This document shows, in pieces, positions 17,643-26,312 of a stretch of DNA of 64,000 nt. Position 1 is the stretch's first letter; every line of letters starts with the position of its first letter. Position numbers and translations under genes: made by a program. The notes below the pieces were generated by a model. The model saw only the letters and a program-made list of their open reading frames with translations, did not search any database and was not told the DNA's origin. Origin of the DNA: Clostridiales bacterium (GTDB taxonomy: Bacteria > Bacillota > Clostridia > Oscillospirales > Acutalibacteraceae); the NCBI GenBank assembly GCA_012839345.1, contig DUNN01000028.1, positions 35,099-99,098 of the forward strand, written 5' to 3'.

Positions 17643-17675
17643 GGCGTGCCTCGCATATGCGGGGCACGCCTTTTT
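17643..17675 (+). terminator. Terminator of the division cluster
   Basis: GGCGTGCCTCGC (17643-17654) pairs with GCGGGGCACGCC (17659-17670), one G-U pair, followed by TTTTT. Confidence 0.92.
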
Positions 17676-17930
17676 CTAAGCGGTTTTTAGCAACCCTTTG
17701 CGGGATTGCAGCTCACCGGGTTTTGCTCATCCGAAAAAAAGAATCTCACAATATTAGCAGCCTATTATTTCCTTCCTTTGTGGGAAATACTATTGTAGGG
17801 GTTTCCGCGCTTTCGAAATTCAAATCGACCGGTTTTGGGCCAGTTTTTCCTCTAATTCGTTCAAATAAGCCTAAATTTAGTATTATAAGACGAATTTCAA
17901 TAAATATTGCCCAAAATACTGAGTTTGCTC

Positions 17931-17958
17931 TTGTATTCTCGTCATATTATGATATAAT
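17931..17958 (+). promoter_or_regulatory. Promoter of corA and its leader ORF
   Basis: TTGTAT at 17931-17936 and TATAAT at 17953-17958, 16-bp spacing. The transcript would begin about 40 nt before the leader ORF. Confidence 0.65.
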
Positions 17959-18008
17959 ATCATTCGGATAAAGCCTGAGTGAAAATACATATTTGAGGAG
18001 GTGGCATT

Positions 18009-18122
18009 GTGAACCCGGACCCTTTCAGTCGAAGCTTCATTCAATTTCATACAGGAGATGAGTGCAATGCTGACCTACTTCAAAACCATCGACGGCCACA
18101 TCTCAGAAATTCCGGCCTGTGA
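18009..18122 (+). CDS. Possible leader peptide overlapping corA (37 codons)
   Basis: A GTG-initiated ORF with a perfect AGGAGG at 17996-18001, 7 nt upstream. It begins (M)NPDPFSRSF and ends at a TGA at 18120-18122, so it runs through the corA ribosome site and 53 nt into corA in another frame. The Pro-Asp-Pro near the start recalls the EPDP of enterobacterial MgtL, whose translation senses low Mg2+, and Salmonella corA also has a regulatory upstream ORF. Function here is inferred from position, ribosome site and motif only; no homolog was looked up. Confidence 0.5.
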   Translation: MNPDPFSRSFIQFHTGDECNADLLQNHRRPHLRNSGL

Positions 18123-18990
18123 ACCAGGGTGCTGGATAAATTGTGTTGCGCCGAATGATGCTGAGATTAACGGCCTGATTGCCGATTTTGGTATTGAACC
18201 GGATTTTTTTCGTGCCGCAATGGATGAGGAGGAATCCTCCCACATCGATTATGAAGACACCAGCACATTGGTGATTCTTGACATTCCTGTGGTGGAGAAA
18301 AGCGGAAAGAACATTACTTACACCACTATGCCGCTCGGCATCATCTTAACCGAAAAAAACGTTATTACGGTATCCATCCGCGAAAACGCCATTATCAACG
18401 AGTTTTCCGAGGATGTTGTAAAAGGCGTGCAGACCAACCTGAAAACCCGTTTTATATTGCAGATGATGCTCCGGATTGCCACGAAGTATCTGCAATATTT
18501 GAAACAGATTGATAAAATCAGCGATTTCGTGGAGCGCGAGCTACGGAAATCCATGAAGAATTCTGAACTGATTCAGCTGCTGGATATTGAAAAATCACTG
18601 GTTTACTTTTCTTCTTCGCTGAAAGGCGATGAAATTACCATCGAAAAAATTATGCGCGGGCGTGTAATTAAGCTTTATGAGGAAGACCAGGATCTTCTGG
18701 AAGACGTTCTAATCGAAATTAAGCAGGCCATTGAAATGTCGAACATTTACCTGAACATTTTGTCCGGCACCATGGATGCATTTGCGTCCGTCATTTCCAA
18801 TAACCTGAACATTGTTATGAAGGTGCTGGCCTCCATTACCCTGCTGATCTCCATTCCAACCGTTATTACCGGTTTGTACGGAATGAACGTCACCGGCCTT
18901 CCGATGGCCAATTTCTGGTTCCCCGTCGCGATATCAGCCGCATGCATGGGAATTACGTATTTGATTCTCCGTAAAAAAGATATGTTTTGA
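18067..18990 (+). CDS. corA: CorA-family magnesium/divalent cation channel
   Basis: About 307 residues. Large cytoplasmic N-terminal domain with long helices (about 150-250), then two C-terminal membrane helices with the YGMN signature after the first, and a short basic tail LRKKDMF. Forms a pentameric Mg2+ (or Co2+/Ni2+) channel in the membrane. Start at ATG 18067, 9 nt after AGGAG; an ATG at 18058 touches the ribosome site. Preceded by an overlapping short ORF with its own excellent ribosome site. A loose CorA of the Firmicute type, so ion preference is not certain. Confidence 0.92.
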   Translation: MLTYFKTIDGHISEIPACEPGCWINCVAPNDAEINGLIADFGIEPDFFRAAMDEEESSHIDYEDTSTLVILDIPVVEKSGKNITYTTMPLGIILTEKNVITVSIRENAIINEFSEDVVKGVQTNLKTRFILQMMLRIATKYLQYLKQIDKISDFVERELRKSMKNSELIQLLDIEKSLVYFSSSLKGDEITIEKIMRGRVIKLYEEDQDLLEDVLIEIKQAIEMSNIYLNILSGTMDAFASVISNNLNIVMKVLASITLLISIPTVITGLYGMNVTGLPMANFWFPVAISAACMGITYLILRKKDMF

Positions 18991-19002
18991 ATTTTCTTTT
19001 GA

Positions 19003-19031
19003 TTGCAAAAGGATGCGGTTTGTGATATAAT
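19003..19031 (+). promoter_or_regulatory. Promoter of the fumarase beta gene
   Basis: TTGCAA at 19003-19008 and an extended TGATATAAT (TATAAT at 19026-19031), 17-bp spacing. Starts a long leader of about 170 nt. Confidence 0.8.
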
Positions 19032-19052
19032 TTCTAAATCGACTTATAGAGG

Positions 19053-19186
19053 GTTCTGCTTTCAGAACGGAGGTTTCCCGCACAGCGGTTCTGCCGAATG
19101 GCAGTTCGGTTTCTTCGGTTCAGCAATCTTATATTATGTAATAAAAATAGGAATTGAAAAATTAGGGAACTGCGATGGCAGTTCCC
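19053..19186 (+). promoter_or_regulatory. Structured leader of the fumarase beta gene
   Basis: Several hairpins: GTTCTG/CAGAAC at 19053-19068, a CTGCC/GGCAG stem near 19104-19118, and a perfect 9-bp stem GGGAACTGC/GCAGTTCCC at 19165-19186, whose end is 14 nt before the ribosome site GGAGG (19201). No known riboswitch class recognised. Confidence 0.45.
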
Positions 19187-19210
19187 TATTCTGGTATTTT
19201 GGAGGTTAGC

Positions 19211-19741
19211 ATGGACAGACTTATTGTTCCTACGGAAGAAATTGAAGAAGCCGCAAAAAAACTGCGTGCGGGGGATCGCATTCTTCTGAGCGGTACCATC
19301 TATACAGCGCGGGACGCTGCCCACAAACGGATATTTCAGTTGTTGGACGAGGGCAAGCCGCTTCCGTTTGATTTAAAGGGAGCCTGCATTTATTATGCCG
19401 GGCCCACTCCGGCTCCAGCGCACCTGCCTATTGGTTCCTGTGGGCCGACCACTTCTTCCCGCATGGATGTGTTTACCCCTCGGTTGCTTGACCTGGGGTT
19501 GAAGTGCATGATTGGAAAAGGCGGGCGTTCACCGGAAGTGGTGCAGGCCATTCAACGGAACGAGGCGGTTTATCTTTGCGCAATCGGCGGCGCAGGGGCG
19601 CTGGCCGCGCAGTGCGTGCGTTCGTTAGAGGTGATCGCGTTTGAAGACCTTGGCTGTGAATCCGTCAAACGTCTGCAGGTTGAAAATTTTCCGCTGATCA
19701 CAGCAATCGACTGCCGTGGGGGCAGCTTGTTTGAAGCGTAA
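19211..19741 (+). CDS. Fumarate hydratase class I beta-subunit-like protein (orphan)
   Basis: About 176 residues, matching the C-terminal (swivelling, TtdB/FumB-type) domain of Fe-S fumarases and tartrate dehydratases: LRAGDRILLSGTIYTARDAAHKR, IYYAGPTPA, GSCGPTTSSRMD, MIGKGGRS. Normally pairs with an alpha subunit that carries the [4Fe-4S] cluster; no alpha gene is adjacent here. Start at ATG 19211 (GGAGG at 19201-19205). Either the alpha subunit is encoded elsewhere or the protein acts alone. Own promoter and structured leader suggest independent control. Confidence 0.88.
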   Translation: MDRLIVPTEEIEEAAKKLRAGDRILLSGTIYTARDAAHKRIFQLLDEGKPLPFDLKGACIYYAGPTPAPAHLPIGSCGPTTSSRMDVFTPRLLDLGLKCMIGKGGRSPEVVQAIQRNEAVYLCAIGGAGALAAQCVRSLEVIAFEDLGCESVKRLQVENFPLITAIDCRGGSLFEA

Positions 19742-19801
19742 AGTGACTACTTGTGCCATTTGGCGCAGTGCCCGGACAGCATCGAAAGGATGGTGTTGGT
19801 C

Positions 19802-20977
19802 ATGACTGAATTTTTGATTCGGCTGTTTATTAAGGATTACAATCATACTAGCGATAATAAAGTACGCGAGAAATATGGAAAATTTTCAGGAATTGTAGGA
19901 ATTACCACGAACTTCCTGCTGTTTCTCATTAAGTTCGTGACAGGATTTTTCTTTCACAGCATTTCTATTATGGCAGACGCTGTGAACAACCTGTCCGACT
20001 CCGCCGCTTCGGTGGTCACGCTGGTCGGCTTTAAAATGGCGGGTAAACCGGCGGACCAGGAGCATCCGTACGGCCATGCGCGCATAGAGTACCTTGCGGG
20101 GCTGATTGTTTCCCTCTCCATTCTTCTGGTTGGCTTTCAGCTGGGGCGCAGCTCTTTTGATAAAATCCTCCATCCGGTGGATGCGGAATTCAGTCTGGTC
20201 ATGCTGGCGGCTCTTCTGATTTCCATTCTGATTAAAATATGGCAGGGAATGTTCTACAAAAAAATTGGGAAGCTTATTCAGTCCGAAACCATCGCCGCTA
20301 CTGCAACCGACAGCCTGAACGATGTGATGGCGACAAGCGCGGTTTTCATCGGTACGGTGATTACCAAACTGACCGGCGTAAATCTGGACGGCTACATGGG
20401 TTTGGCTGTAGCGGTGCTGATTGTGATTACCGGGGTGAAGCTCATTCAGTCCACAAGCAACCCGCTGCTCGGCACTGCACCGACCCGCGAATTTGTGGAC
20501 AGCATCTATGAAAAAATCATGAGTTACGACGGGATTCTCGGTATCCACGACCTGAACGTTCACAACTATGGCCCGGATCGCTGTTTTGCTTCTGTGCATT
20601 GCGAGGTTTCCGCTTCACAGGATATTCTGGTCAGTCATGATATTATTGACAACATTGAGCGCGACTTTTTAACGGAGCGGGGGATTCATCTGGTAATCCA
20701 CCTTGACCCGATTGTTACGGATGACGCGCGCACCAACGCTGTAAGAGCGCAGGTGATGCAGATCATCAGCCAGATATCACCGGAAATCACCATGCACGAT
20801 TTCCGTGTGGTGTGGGGCACAACGCACTCTAACCTGATTTTTGACGTGTGCGTTGCGTTTGGGTTCCAACTTACGGACGAAGAGCTGAAAAAACGGCTGG
20901 AAGATGAAATTCACAAACTGAACCCCGACTATCATGCGGTGGTTACCATCGACCACGATTACGTTCCCGCAAAGTAA
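19802..20977 (+). CDS. Cation diffusion facilitator (CDF) family exporter
   Basis: About 391 residues. Six membrane helices in the first 220 residues with CDF metal site signatures SISIMADAVNNLSDS and HPYGHARIEYLAG, followed by a cytoplasmic ferredoxin-like domain and an additional C-terminal segment (residues ~300-391), making it longer than the usual 300. Exports divalent metals (Zn, Mn, Fe, Co) by proton exchange; which metal is not clear. ATG at 19802 chosen, 11 nt after AAAGGA; an ATG at 19790 is an alternative. Separated by 60 bp from the fumarase gene, so may be cotranscribed. Confidence 0.92.
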   Translation: MTEFLIRLFIKDYNHTSDNKVREKYGKFSGIVGITTNFLLFLIKFVTGFFFHSISIMADAVNNLSDSAASVVTLVGFKMAGKPADQEHPYGHARIEYLAGLIVSLSILLVGFQLGRSSFDKILHPVDAEFSLVMLAALLISILIKIWQGMFYKKIGKLIQSETIAATATDSLNDVMATSAVFIGTVITKLTGVNLDGYMGLAVAVLIVITGVKLIQSTSNPLLGTAPTREFVDSIYEKIMSYDGILGIHDLNVHNYGPDRCFASVHCEVSASQDILVSHDIIDNIERDFLTERGIHLVIHLDPIVTDDARTNAVRAQVMQIISQISPEITMHDFRVVWGTTHSNLIFDVCVAFGFQLTDEELKKRLEDEIHKLNPDYHAVVTIDHDYVPAK

Positions 20978-21000
20978 ATATATTCCTAGCATCGATTGTC

Positions 21001-21025
21001 GCCGCGGAGGATTCCGCGGCTTTTT
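21001..21025 (+). terminator. Terminator after the CDF gene
   Basis: GCCGCGGA, loop GGAT, TCCGCGGC (21001-21020), then TTTTT. Confidence 0.92.
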
Positions 21026-21088
21026 ATGGCGTTTGCCAAAACAAAGTTCGGCAAACAATTTGAAATAAAAAATTAACAATTTATCTAC

Positions 21089-21117
21089 TTGAAATTCCCA
21101 CGGGGTTGTATTACAAT
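21089..21117 (+). promoter_or_regulatory. htpG promoter
   Basis: TTGAAA at 21089-21094 and TACAAT at 21112-21117, 17-bp spacing, immediately followed by a CIRCE element. Confidence 0.8.
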
Positions 21118-21121
21118 AATT

Positions 21122-21148
21122 TTAGCACTTTAAGAGTTTGAGTGCTAA
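21122..21148 (+). promoter_or_regulatory. CIRCE operator (HrcA site) of htpG
   Basis: TTAGCACTT-N9-GAGTGCTAA: one mismatch to the CIRCE consensus TTAGCACTC-N9-GAGTGCTAA. It lies at the expected transcription start. Predicts HrcA heat-shock control. Confidence 0.92.
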
Positions 21149-21178
21149 ATGCGAAAATAAAAAATAGAGGTTGATAAC

Positions 21179-23092
21179 ATGGCGATGAAGCAATTCAAAG
21201 CGGAATCCAAACGTTTACTGGATTTGATGATCAATTCCATTTATACCCACCGTGAAATCTTTCTGCGCGAGCTGATCTCCAACGCGAGTGACGCAATTGA
21301 CAAACTGTATTATAAAACCCTGACCAGCGGGGACACCGGCCTGAACCGCGCAGACTTTTATATTGAGCTGAAGCCGGACAAGGAAAAACGCACCCTGACG
21401 ATTACGGACAACGGATGCGGCATGACCAAGGAAGAACTGGAAAATAATCTGGGCACCATTGCAAAGAGCGGTTCGCTGAACTTTAAAAAGGACAATGAAC
21501 CGAAAGAGGATATCGAGATTATTGGTCAGTTCGGTGTTGGCTTCTATTCCGCCTTTATGGTCAGCGACCATGTTACCGTTATTAGCAAGGCGTATGGCAG
21601 CGACGAAGCCTACCGCTGGGAAAGCAGCGGGGCCGAAGGATATACCATCGAACCCTGCGAAAAAGAATCGCATGGCACAACGATTATTCTGAATATTAAG
21701 CCCGATACAGAAGAAAATCACTTTGATGAGTATTTGGATACTTACACGCTGAAAAATCTGGTTCGGAAATATTCAGATTATATCCGCTACCCGATTAAAA
21801 TGGACGTGGAAAAGACGCGTTTGAAAGAAAAGCCCAAGGACGTAGAGGAAAAAGAGGGCGAGCATAAGGATGAATACGAAACTTATGTGGAAACCGAAAC
21901 CCTGAACAGCATGGTTCCTCTGTGGCGCAAAAACCGCAACGAAGTTAAGGCGGAGGAATACAACGAATTCTACAAGAGTAAATTCAACGATTATCAGGAC
22001 CCCGCTCTGGTGATTCATTCCAGCACCGAAGGTACTGCGACTTACAAAGCACTGCTCTTTATTCCAGCCAGAGCACCGTTTAATTTTTATACCCGCGATT
22101 ACGAAAAGGGTCTGCAGCTGTATTCCAACGGCGTTATGATTATGGAAAAATGCGCCGACCTGCTGCCGGATTATTTCAGTTTTGTACGCGGCCTAGTCGA
22201 TTCCCAGGATCTCTCGCTGAACATTTCGCGTGAAATGCTGCAGCATGACCGCCAGTTGAAGCTGATTGCGGGACGCTTGGAAAAGAAGATTAAATCCGAG
22301 CTGGAAAGCATGCTGGAAAAAGATCGCGAAAAGTACGAGAACTTCTTCAAAAATTTCGGTCTCCAGCTGAAATACGGCGTATATCAGGATTACGGATTGC
22401 ACAAGGAAGTTCTGCAGGACCTGCTTCTGTTCTACTCCTCCAGTGAAAAGAAGATGGTCACCCTTAAAGAGTATGTTTCCCGCATGAAGGAAGGCCAGAA
22501 GTTCATCTATTATGCCTGCGGCGACAGCGTGGAGCACGTAGAACAGCTTCCGCAGACCGAAGCCGTGAAGGAAAAAGGCTACGAAATCCTTTACCTGACC
22601 GACGATGTGGACGAGTTCGCCGTGCGTATGCTGATGAAGTACGACGACAAGGAGTTCAAATCCGTGTCTGCCGATGACCTTGGCCTGGAAACGGAAGAGG
22701 AAAAGAAGGAAGCAGCGAAAAAGGTTGAGGAAAACAAAGATATGCTCAACTTTATGAAGGAAGCCCTGGATGGTAAGGTTAAGCAGGTAATTCTTTCCCA
22801 GAGGCTGAAAACACACCCGGTCTGCCTTTCCACTGGCGGCGCAATTTCCATAGAAATGGAAAAAGTGCTGAACGCACTGCCGAATCAGGAAAAGGTCAGC
22901 GCCGAGCGCGTGCTGGAAATCAACGCAAATCATCCGATTTTCCAGAAGCTCTGCGATTTGTACCAGAATGATAAAGACACGCTCAAACAGTATGCTTCCC
23001 TGCTTTACACACAGGCGCTGCTTATTGAGGGTGTGAAAATTGACAATCCGCTGGAATTCTCCAATCAGATTTGTGAACTGATGACGAAATAA
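21179..23092 (+). CDS. htpG: Chaperone HtpG (bacterial Hsp90)
   Basis: 637 residues, close to E. coli HtpG. GHKL ATPase domain with [24 protein letters not shown], and the lid [11 protein letters not shown]; middle domain with [11 protein letters not shown]-terminal dimerisation domain. A charged linker near residues 215-240 is rich in Glu and Lys. ATP-driven folding chaperone in the cytoplasm. Regulated, by its upstream CIRCE, by HrcA; in B. subtilis htpG is not a CIRCE gene, so the control differs. Confidence 0.97.
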   Translation: MAMKQFKAESKRLLDLMINSIYTHREIFLRELISNASDAIDKLYYKTLTSGDTGLNRADFYIELKPDKEKRTLTITDNGCGMTKEELENNLGTIAKSGSLNFKKDNEPKEDIEIIGQFGVGFYSAFMVSDHVTVISKAYGSDEAYRWESSGAEGYTIEPCEKESHGTTIILNIKPDTEENHFDEYLDTYTLKNLVRKYSDYIRYPIKMDVEKTRLKEKPKDVEEKEGEHKDEYETYVETETLNSMVPLWRKNRNEVKAEEYNEFYKSKFNDYQDPALVIHSSTEGTATYKALLFIPARAPFNFYTRDYEKGLQLYSNGVMIMEKCADLLPDYFSFVRGLVDSQDLSLNISREMLQHDRQLKLIAGRLEKKIKSELESMLEKDREKYENFFKNFGLQLKYGVYQDYGLHKEVLQDLLLFYSSSEKKMVTLKEYVSRMKEGQKFIYYACGDSVEHVEQLPQTEAVKEKGYEILYLTDDVDEFAVRMLMKYDDKEFKSVSADDLGLETEEEKKEAAKKVEENKDMLNFMKEALDGKVKQVILSQRLKTHPVCLSTGGAISIEMEKVLNALPNQEKVSAERVLEINANHPIFQKLCDLYQNDKDTLKQYASLLYTQALLIEGVKIDNPLEFSNQICELMTK

Positions 23093-23247
23093 AGGCCATG
23101 TTCCCCTGGCAATCGTTTTCCTTCGGCCGAGGAAACGTTAAGATACACTCTTAGGGGGGACGCCGACCACAATTCAAAGCGGTGAAAAATCGTACAAACG
23201 ATTGCACAATTGCTTTTGAAATTGCTTTTATCCGCGTTTCCCCGGAA

Positions 23248-23285
23248 AGCAGGAACCATACCGAAAGGAAGGTTCCTGCTTTTTC
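23248..23285 (+). terminator. Terminator downstream of htpG
   Basis: AGCAGGAACC (23248-23257) pairs with GGTTCCTGCT (23271-23280), followed by TTTT. Confidence 0.85.
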
Positions 23286-23310
23286 TGTGTTTGAAATGTT
23301 TTTCTTAAAA

Positions 23311-23346
23311 TATGACGTGCATGTGTCATATTTCGACTGTTACAAT
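23311..23346 (+). promoter_or_regulatory. Operator-like dyad and -10 box before the zinc-ribbon gene
   Basis: Inverted repeat TATGAC-N8-GTCATA at 23311-23330, with TACAAT (possible -10) at 23341-23346. The dyad would cover the -35 region, suggesting an activator or repressor site. The cognate regulator is unknown. Confidence 0.45.
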
Positions 23347-23385
23347 AACCGTACCATCAAATTTATTTATAGGAGGAATCGCAAA

Positions 23386-23645
23386 ATGGAAACGATATGC
23401 CAAAGCTGCAGAATGCCAATGGACCGGGAAGAACTGTTTGGGACGAATGCGGATGGAAGCAAAAATGCCGATTACTGTATGCATTGCTTAAAAACGGTGC
23501 ATTTACCGCAAACGTGGATATGGATGGAATGATTGACATCTGCGCCCCGATTATGGTTCAGGAAAATCCCAGTCTAACGGAGGAAGCCGCACGAAATCAG
23601 ATGCAGAAGTTTTTCCAAACCTTAAAGCGCTGGAAAAAGAACTGA
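23386..23645 (+). pseudogene. Zinc-ribbon protein with a -1 frameshift in an A-tract
   Basis: Starts at ATG 23386 behind AGGAGG with METICQSCRMPMDREELFGT, a typical start of the putative zinc-ribbon family (C-x2-C ... YCxxCL). The frame breaks at the five A's at 23490-23494: frame 0 ends at 23532, while the -1 frame supplies the expected rest (NGAFTANVDMDGMIDICAP ... LKRW) to 23645. The joined product would be about 86 residues and match the family throughout. Possible causes are an indel mutation, an assembly error, or -1 ribosomal slippage on AAAAA. Function in this family is unknown. Confidence 0.8.
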
Positions 23646-23656
23646 CGCAAAAAGGA

Positions 23657-23696
23657 GAGCCGCGAACGAATCAATATTCGTTCGCGGCTCCCTTTT
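23657..23696. terminator. Bidirectional terminator between convergent genes
   Basis: Perfect 15-bp stem GAGCCGCGAACGAAT/ATTCGTTCGCGGCTC (23657-23690), loop CAAT, with T-rich sequence on both sides in the respective orientation. Confidence 0.9.
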
Positions 23697-23715
23697 GCAT
23701 TTGAAGTGAATAAAG

Positions 23716-26298
23716 TTATAGCAGACCGTACCAGTATTTCAGCAGAATCCGCTGTACGGAGGATGCGCTTTGCAGATTCTTTGCGGCAAGGCGTTCGGCT
23801 TCCTGCCGCAGGGTATCGATTTCTTCCAAGGTCAGCTTGTGTTGGCTGAAACGCGCTTTTTCTGCCAGCTCCGTTGCCGTTTGGCTGACTTCCCCATGGA
23901 AGCGCGCCAGTTTTTGCAGGTAGCGGTAAATTTCCAGCGCGGATTGATTGGGATCCGCATAGGCAAACCGTTTCTGCCGGAGCCGCCGCGCCACACGGCG
24001 GCGGATGACTGCGGCGCAGACCACGACAAAAATCAGCAGTAGTATCGTCAGGATAACTGGCAGAACCGCCGCACCTGGATCCGCTGAAACACCGGACGGC
24101 GGTAGTGAGGATGGAGCGGAGGATGCGCGTGGGGCTTTGCTTTCCGGCTTACTTTCCGGCGCACTGGAAGTACTGCTTTCCAGCTTGCTTTCCGCCGGAG
24201 TACTGGAAACGATTCCCGGCGCAGAGGCGCCCTGGGCCTGATTGTCCTCCACACGGAACCCGGGTGTCATTTCAACGGGCTGCCAGCCTAATCCGGGGTA
24301 GTATACCTCCGCCCACGCGTGCGCGCGGGAATCCGATATGTTTGCCCAACCATCGGCGGCATTTCGGTAATCGTCTTTTGTGACGATATACCCTTCCGCA
24401 TAGCGGGCGGGCACCCCGGCAGCGCGCAGCATTACAACCCCGGCGGTGGCGAAATGGACACAGTAGCCCTTTTTGTTTTCCTCCAGAAAGTACTGCGTAA
24501 AATCCTTTCCGTCCGGAACTTTTCCAGGAGAAAGGGTATAGGTGTAATGATTAGCGAGGTATTGCTTTACCTCTGCCACAACACGGTCCAGCGTGTTCAT
24601 GTAATACTGGGAATTTAAAAGTTTTTTGTACCCTTGGCTCCAGTACAAAGAGGAAAAAAATCCTTGATCGTCCATCCATGATTTAATCGCTTTCGCCTCA
24701 TTTTCCGGGAGCTGCGTATATTTGTCGTATAAAAAAGTACGGTATGCGTGTTCGCCGGTCAAAAAGCTTTTTCGCTCGGGGTCGAATGACTCTGGTACGC
24801 CGATGGGATTTACCCCGGTGTAAAATACACGCATCCCTTCGGGAGGTTTCAGGCTGTTTGCATCGTTGTAATTGCTCATGTAGGGAAGGATTTCTTCTTT
24901 CAGTTTTGTACGGTCTACGCCGTCCAGTTTTACCGCCGCCTGATACAGTGCGGATACGGTGCCGGATACGGTGGAACTAATGCGGCCCTCGTTAAAGCTG
25001 TTCGCGTAAAGCGTATATTCGCTGGTGCCGAAAATCCAGTTAGAACGAATATCCCCGTCGTGTAAAAATTTTACACCGGTAATTTGCTCCGGCGTGGTTG
25101 TCAGGTTGTAAGGGGTGTAAATCAGCCTTTTATTTTCAGAAACATTTTTCACGTGAATTCCGTACCCACCGAAATCAATGATTTCCGGGAGCTGAACGAG
25201 GGATAGATATTTGCTGCTCATGTTCTGAACATGCAGATTGCCCAGCTGGCTTTCCACATCCTGATAGTCGGAATCCGGCAGGCGTTCCCAACTTTTCCCG
25301 GTGAACACGCTGCCGGTGAATCCTTTTAAGTAAGCGGCGTGCGGGGTCGTTGCCTGTACCTGAAGCATGGTCTTTCCGGTAAAGCGGATGGAATCCGTGC
25401 TGTTCAGATTGACCCGGTCCGAGTTGCCCGCAAGGGTGTCGCCGTCCGGCATGAGGGAAAGCCGGCTCATGGCTTCCGTCAGCCGGCTGCGTGCTTCCTG
25501 CGCACTGGGGGAGTACTGGTAGGTTTGCTTTGGAAAAGCACAGAGAATCACCGCCAGCGAAAGCAGCACAGCGGGGAGCAGCTGCAGACCCGCCTTTGCC
25601 GCCTGAGCGGGGCTGGCGGCGCGGTAGCCGCCGCGCGTTTTAAAAATGCCGGGCGTGTTTGCACTGGGAATGCGCAGAAACAGCAGCGTTGTCCAGCAGA
25701 TGAAAAGAAGCAGAACAGCGCGGTCATCTGGGATGATGTAGAAGGGAAGCCCGGCCGCTAGGAACGGAACGGTGGTCAGGAATACGGCCGCAAAGCTTTG
25801 GCGGCGGACAATCGCCCAGCTTAGGAATAAGCAAAGGAAAAAAGATACATACAAGATAAAAGTCGTGACGAACTGGCTGTACTGCCCCGCTTTTGCAGTT
25901 ACCTGGTAAATTGGCAGCACATAGCTGGAGTGTGCCGCGTATACAGTCATCATCTGATTTGTGGTAATCAGGAATCCCTGAATAAATTCTGTGTGCAGCC
26001 GATAGCCAATCCAGGCGTAAATCAGCGTAAGAAGAGGCAGAATGATAAATCTAGCCCGCTTCAATCGGTAAATCCCGTTCAGCCCAAGGACAAACAGCAA
26101 GGTAAACAGGACGATGGGCAGCGGCAGGACCGGCAGGGAAAAGGTACTGATAAAGCACCATTGGGCGCCAAATACGCCGAGCAGGGTCAAAAGCACCCCG
26201 AGCAGAATTTCAGACAACACGGAAGACCGCTTTCCGCTGATGCGCGGAGCGGTCATCTCGATTCCGGAACGGTCCGTATTTTGTCTTCTTTTTTGCAT
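23716..26298 (-). CDS. Membrane-anchored transglutaminase-like protein (TgpA/DUF3488 type)
   Basis: 860 residues. About six or seven N-terminal membrane helices (residues ~30-260), an extracytoplasmic region, a transglutaminase-like domain with Cys in KGYCVHFATAGVVMLRAAGVPARY, His in SRAHAWAEVYYPGLGW and Asp/Glu following (PVEMTPGF), a Ser/Pro/Glu-rich linker, one further membrane helix and a cytoplasmic tail (DUF4129-like). The full Cys-His-acid set suggests an active cysteine peptidase or amidotransferase outside the membrane; the substrate is unknown. Third gene of an operon with DUF58 and MoxR genes, a recurring triad. Confidence 0.9.
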   Translation of the reverse strand: MQKRRQNTDRSGIEMTAPRISGKRSSVLSEILLGVLLTLLGVFGAQWCFISTFSLPVLPLPIVLFTLLFVLGLNGIYRLKRARFIILPLLTLIYAWIGYRLHTEFIQGFLITTNQMMTVYAAHSSYVLPIYQVTAKAGQYSQFVTTFILYVSFFLCLFLSWAIVRRQSFAAVFLTTVPFLAAGLPFYIIPDDRAVLLLFICWTTLLFLRIPSANTPGIFKTRGGYRAASPAQAAKAGLQLLPAVLLSLAVILCAFPKQTYQYSPSAQEARSRLTEAMSRLSLMPDGDTLAGNSDRVNLNSTDSIRFTGKTMLQVQATTPHAAYLKGFTGSVFTGKSWERLPDSDYQDVESQLGNLHVQNMSSKYLSLVQLPEIIDFGGYGIHVKNVSENKRLIYTPYNLTTTPEQITGVKFLHDGDIRSNWIFGTSEYTLYANSFNEGRISSTVSGTVSALYQAAVKLDGVDRTKLKEEILPYMSNYNDANSLKPPEGMRVFYTGVNPIGVPESFDPERKSFLTGEHAYRTFLYDKYTQLPENEAKAIKSWMDDQGFFSSLYWSQGYKKLLNSQYYMNTLDRVVAEVKQYLANHYTYTLSPGKVPDGKDFTQYFLEENKKGYCVHFATAGVVMLRAAGVPARYAEGYIVTKDDYRNAADGWANISDSRAHAWAEVYYPGLGWQPVEMTPGFRVEDNQAQGASAPGIVSSTPAESKLESSTSSAPESKPESKAPRASSAPSSLPPSGVSADPGAAVLPVILTILLLIFVVVCAAVIRRRVARRLRQKRFAYADPNQSALEIYRYLQKLARFHGEVSQTATELAEKARFSQHKLTLEEIDTLRQEAERLAAKNLQSASSVQRILLKYWYGLL

Positions 26299-26312
26299 GG
26301 CTGCTCCTGTTC

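Noticed and set aside
19053..19186. Known riboswitch or T-box in the fumarase leader
   Set aside because: No T-box sequence (AGGGTGGNACCGCG) or other class consensus found.
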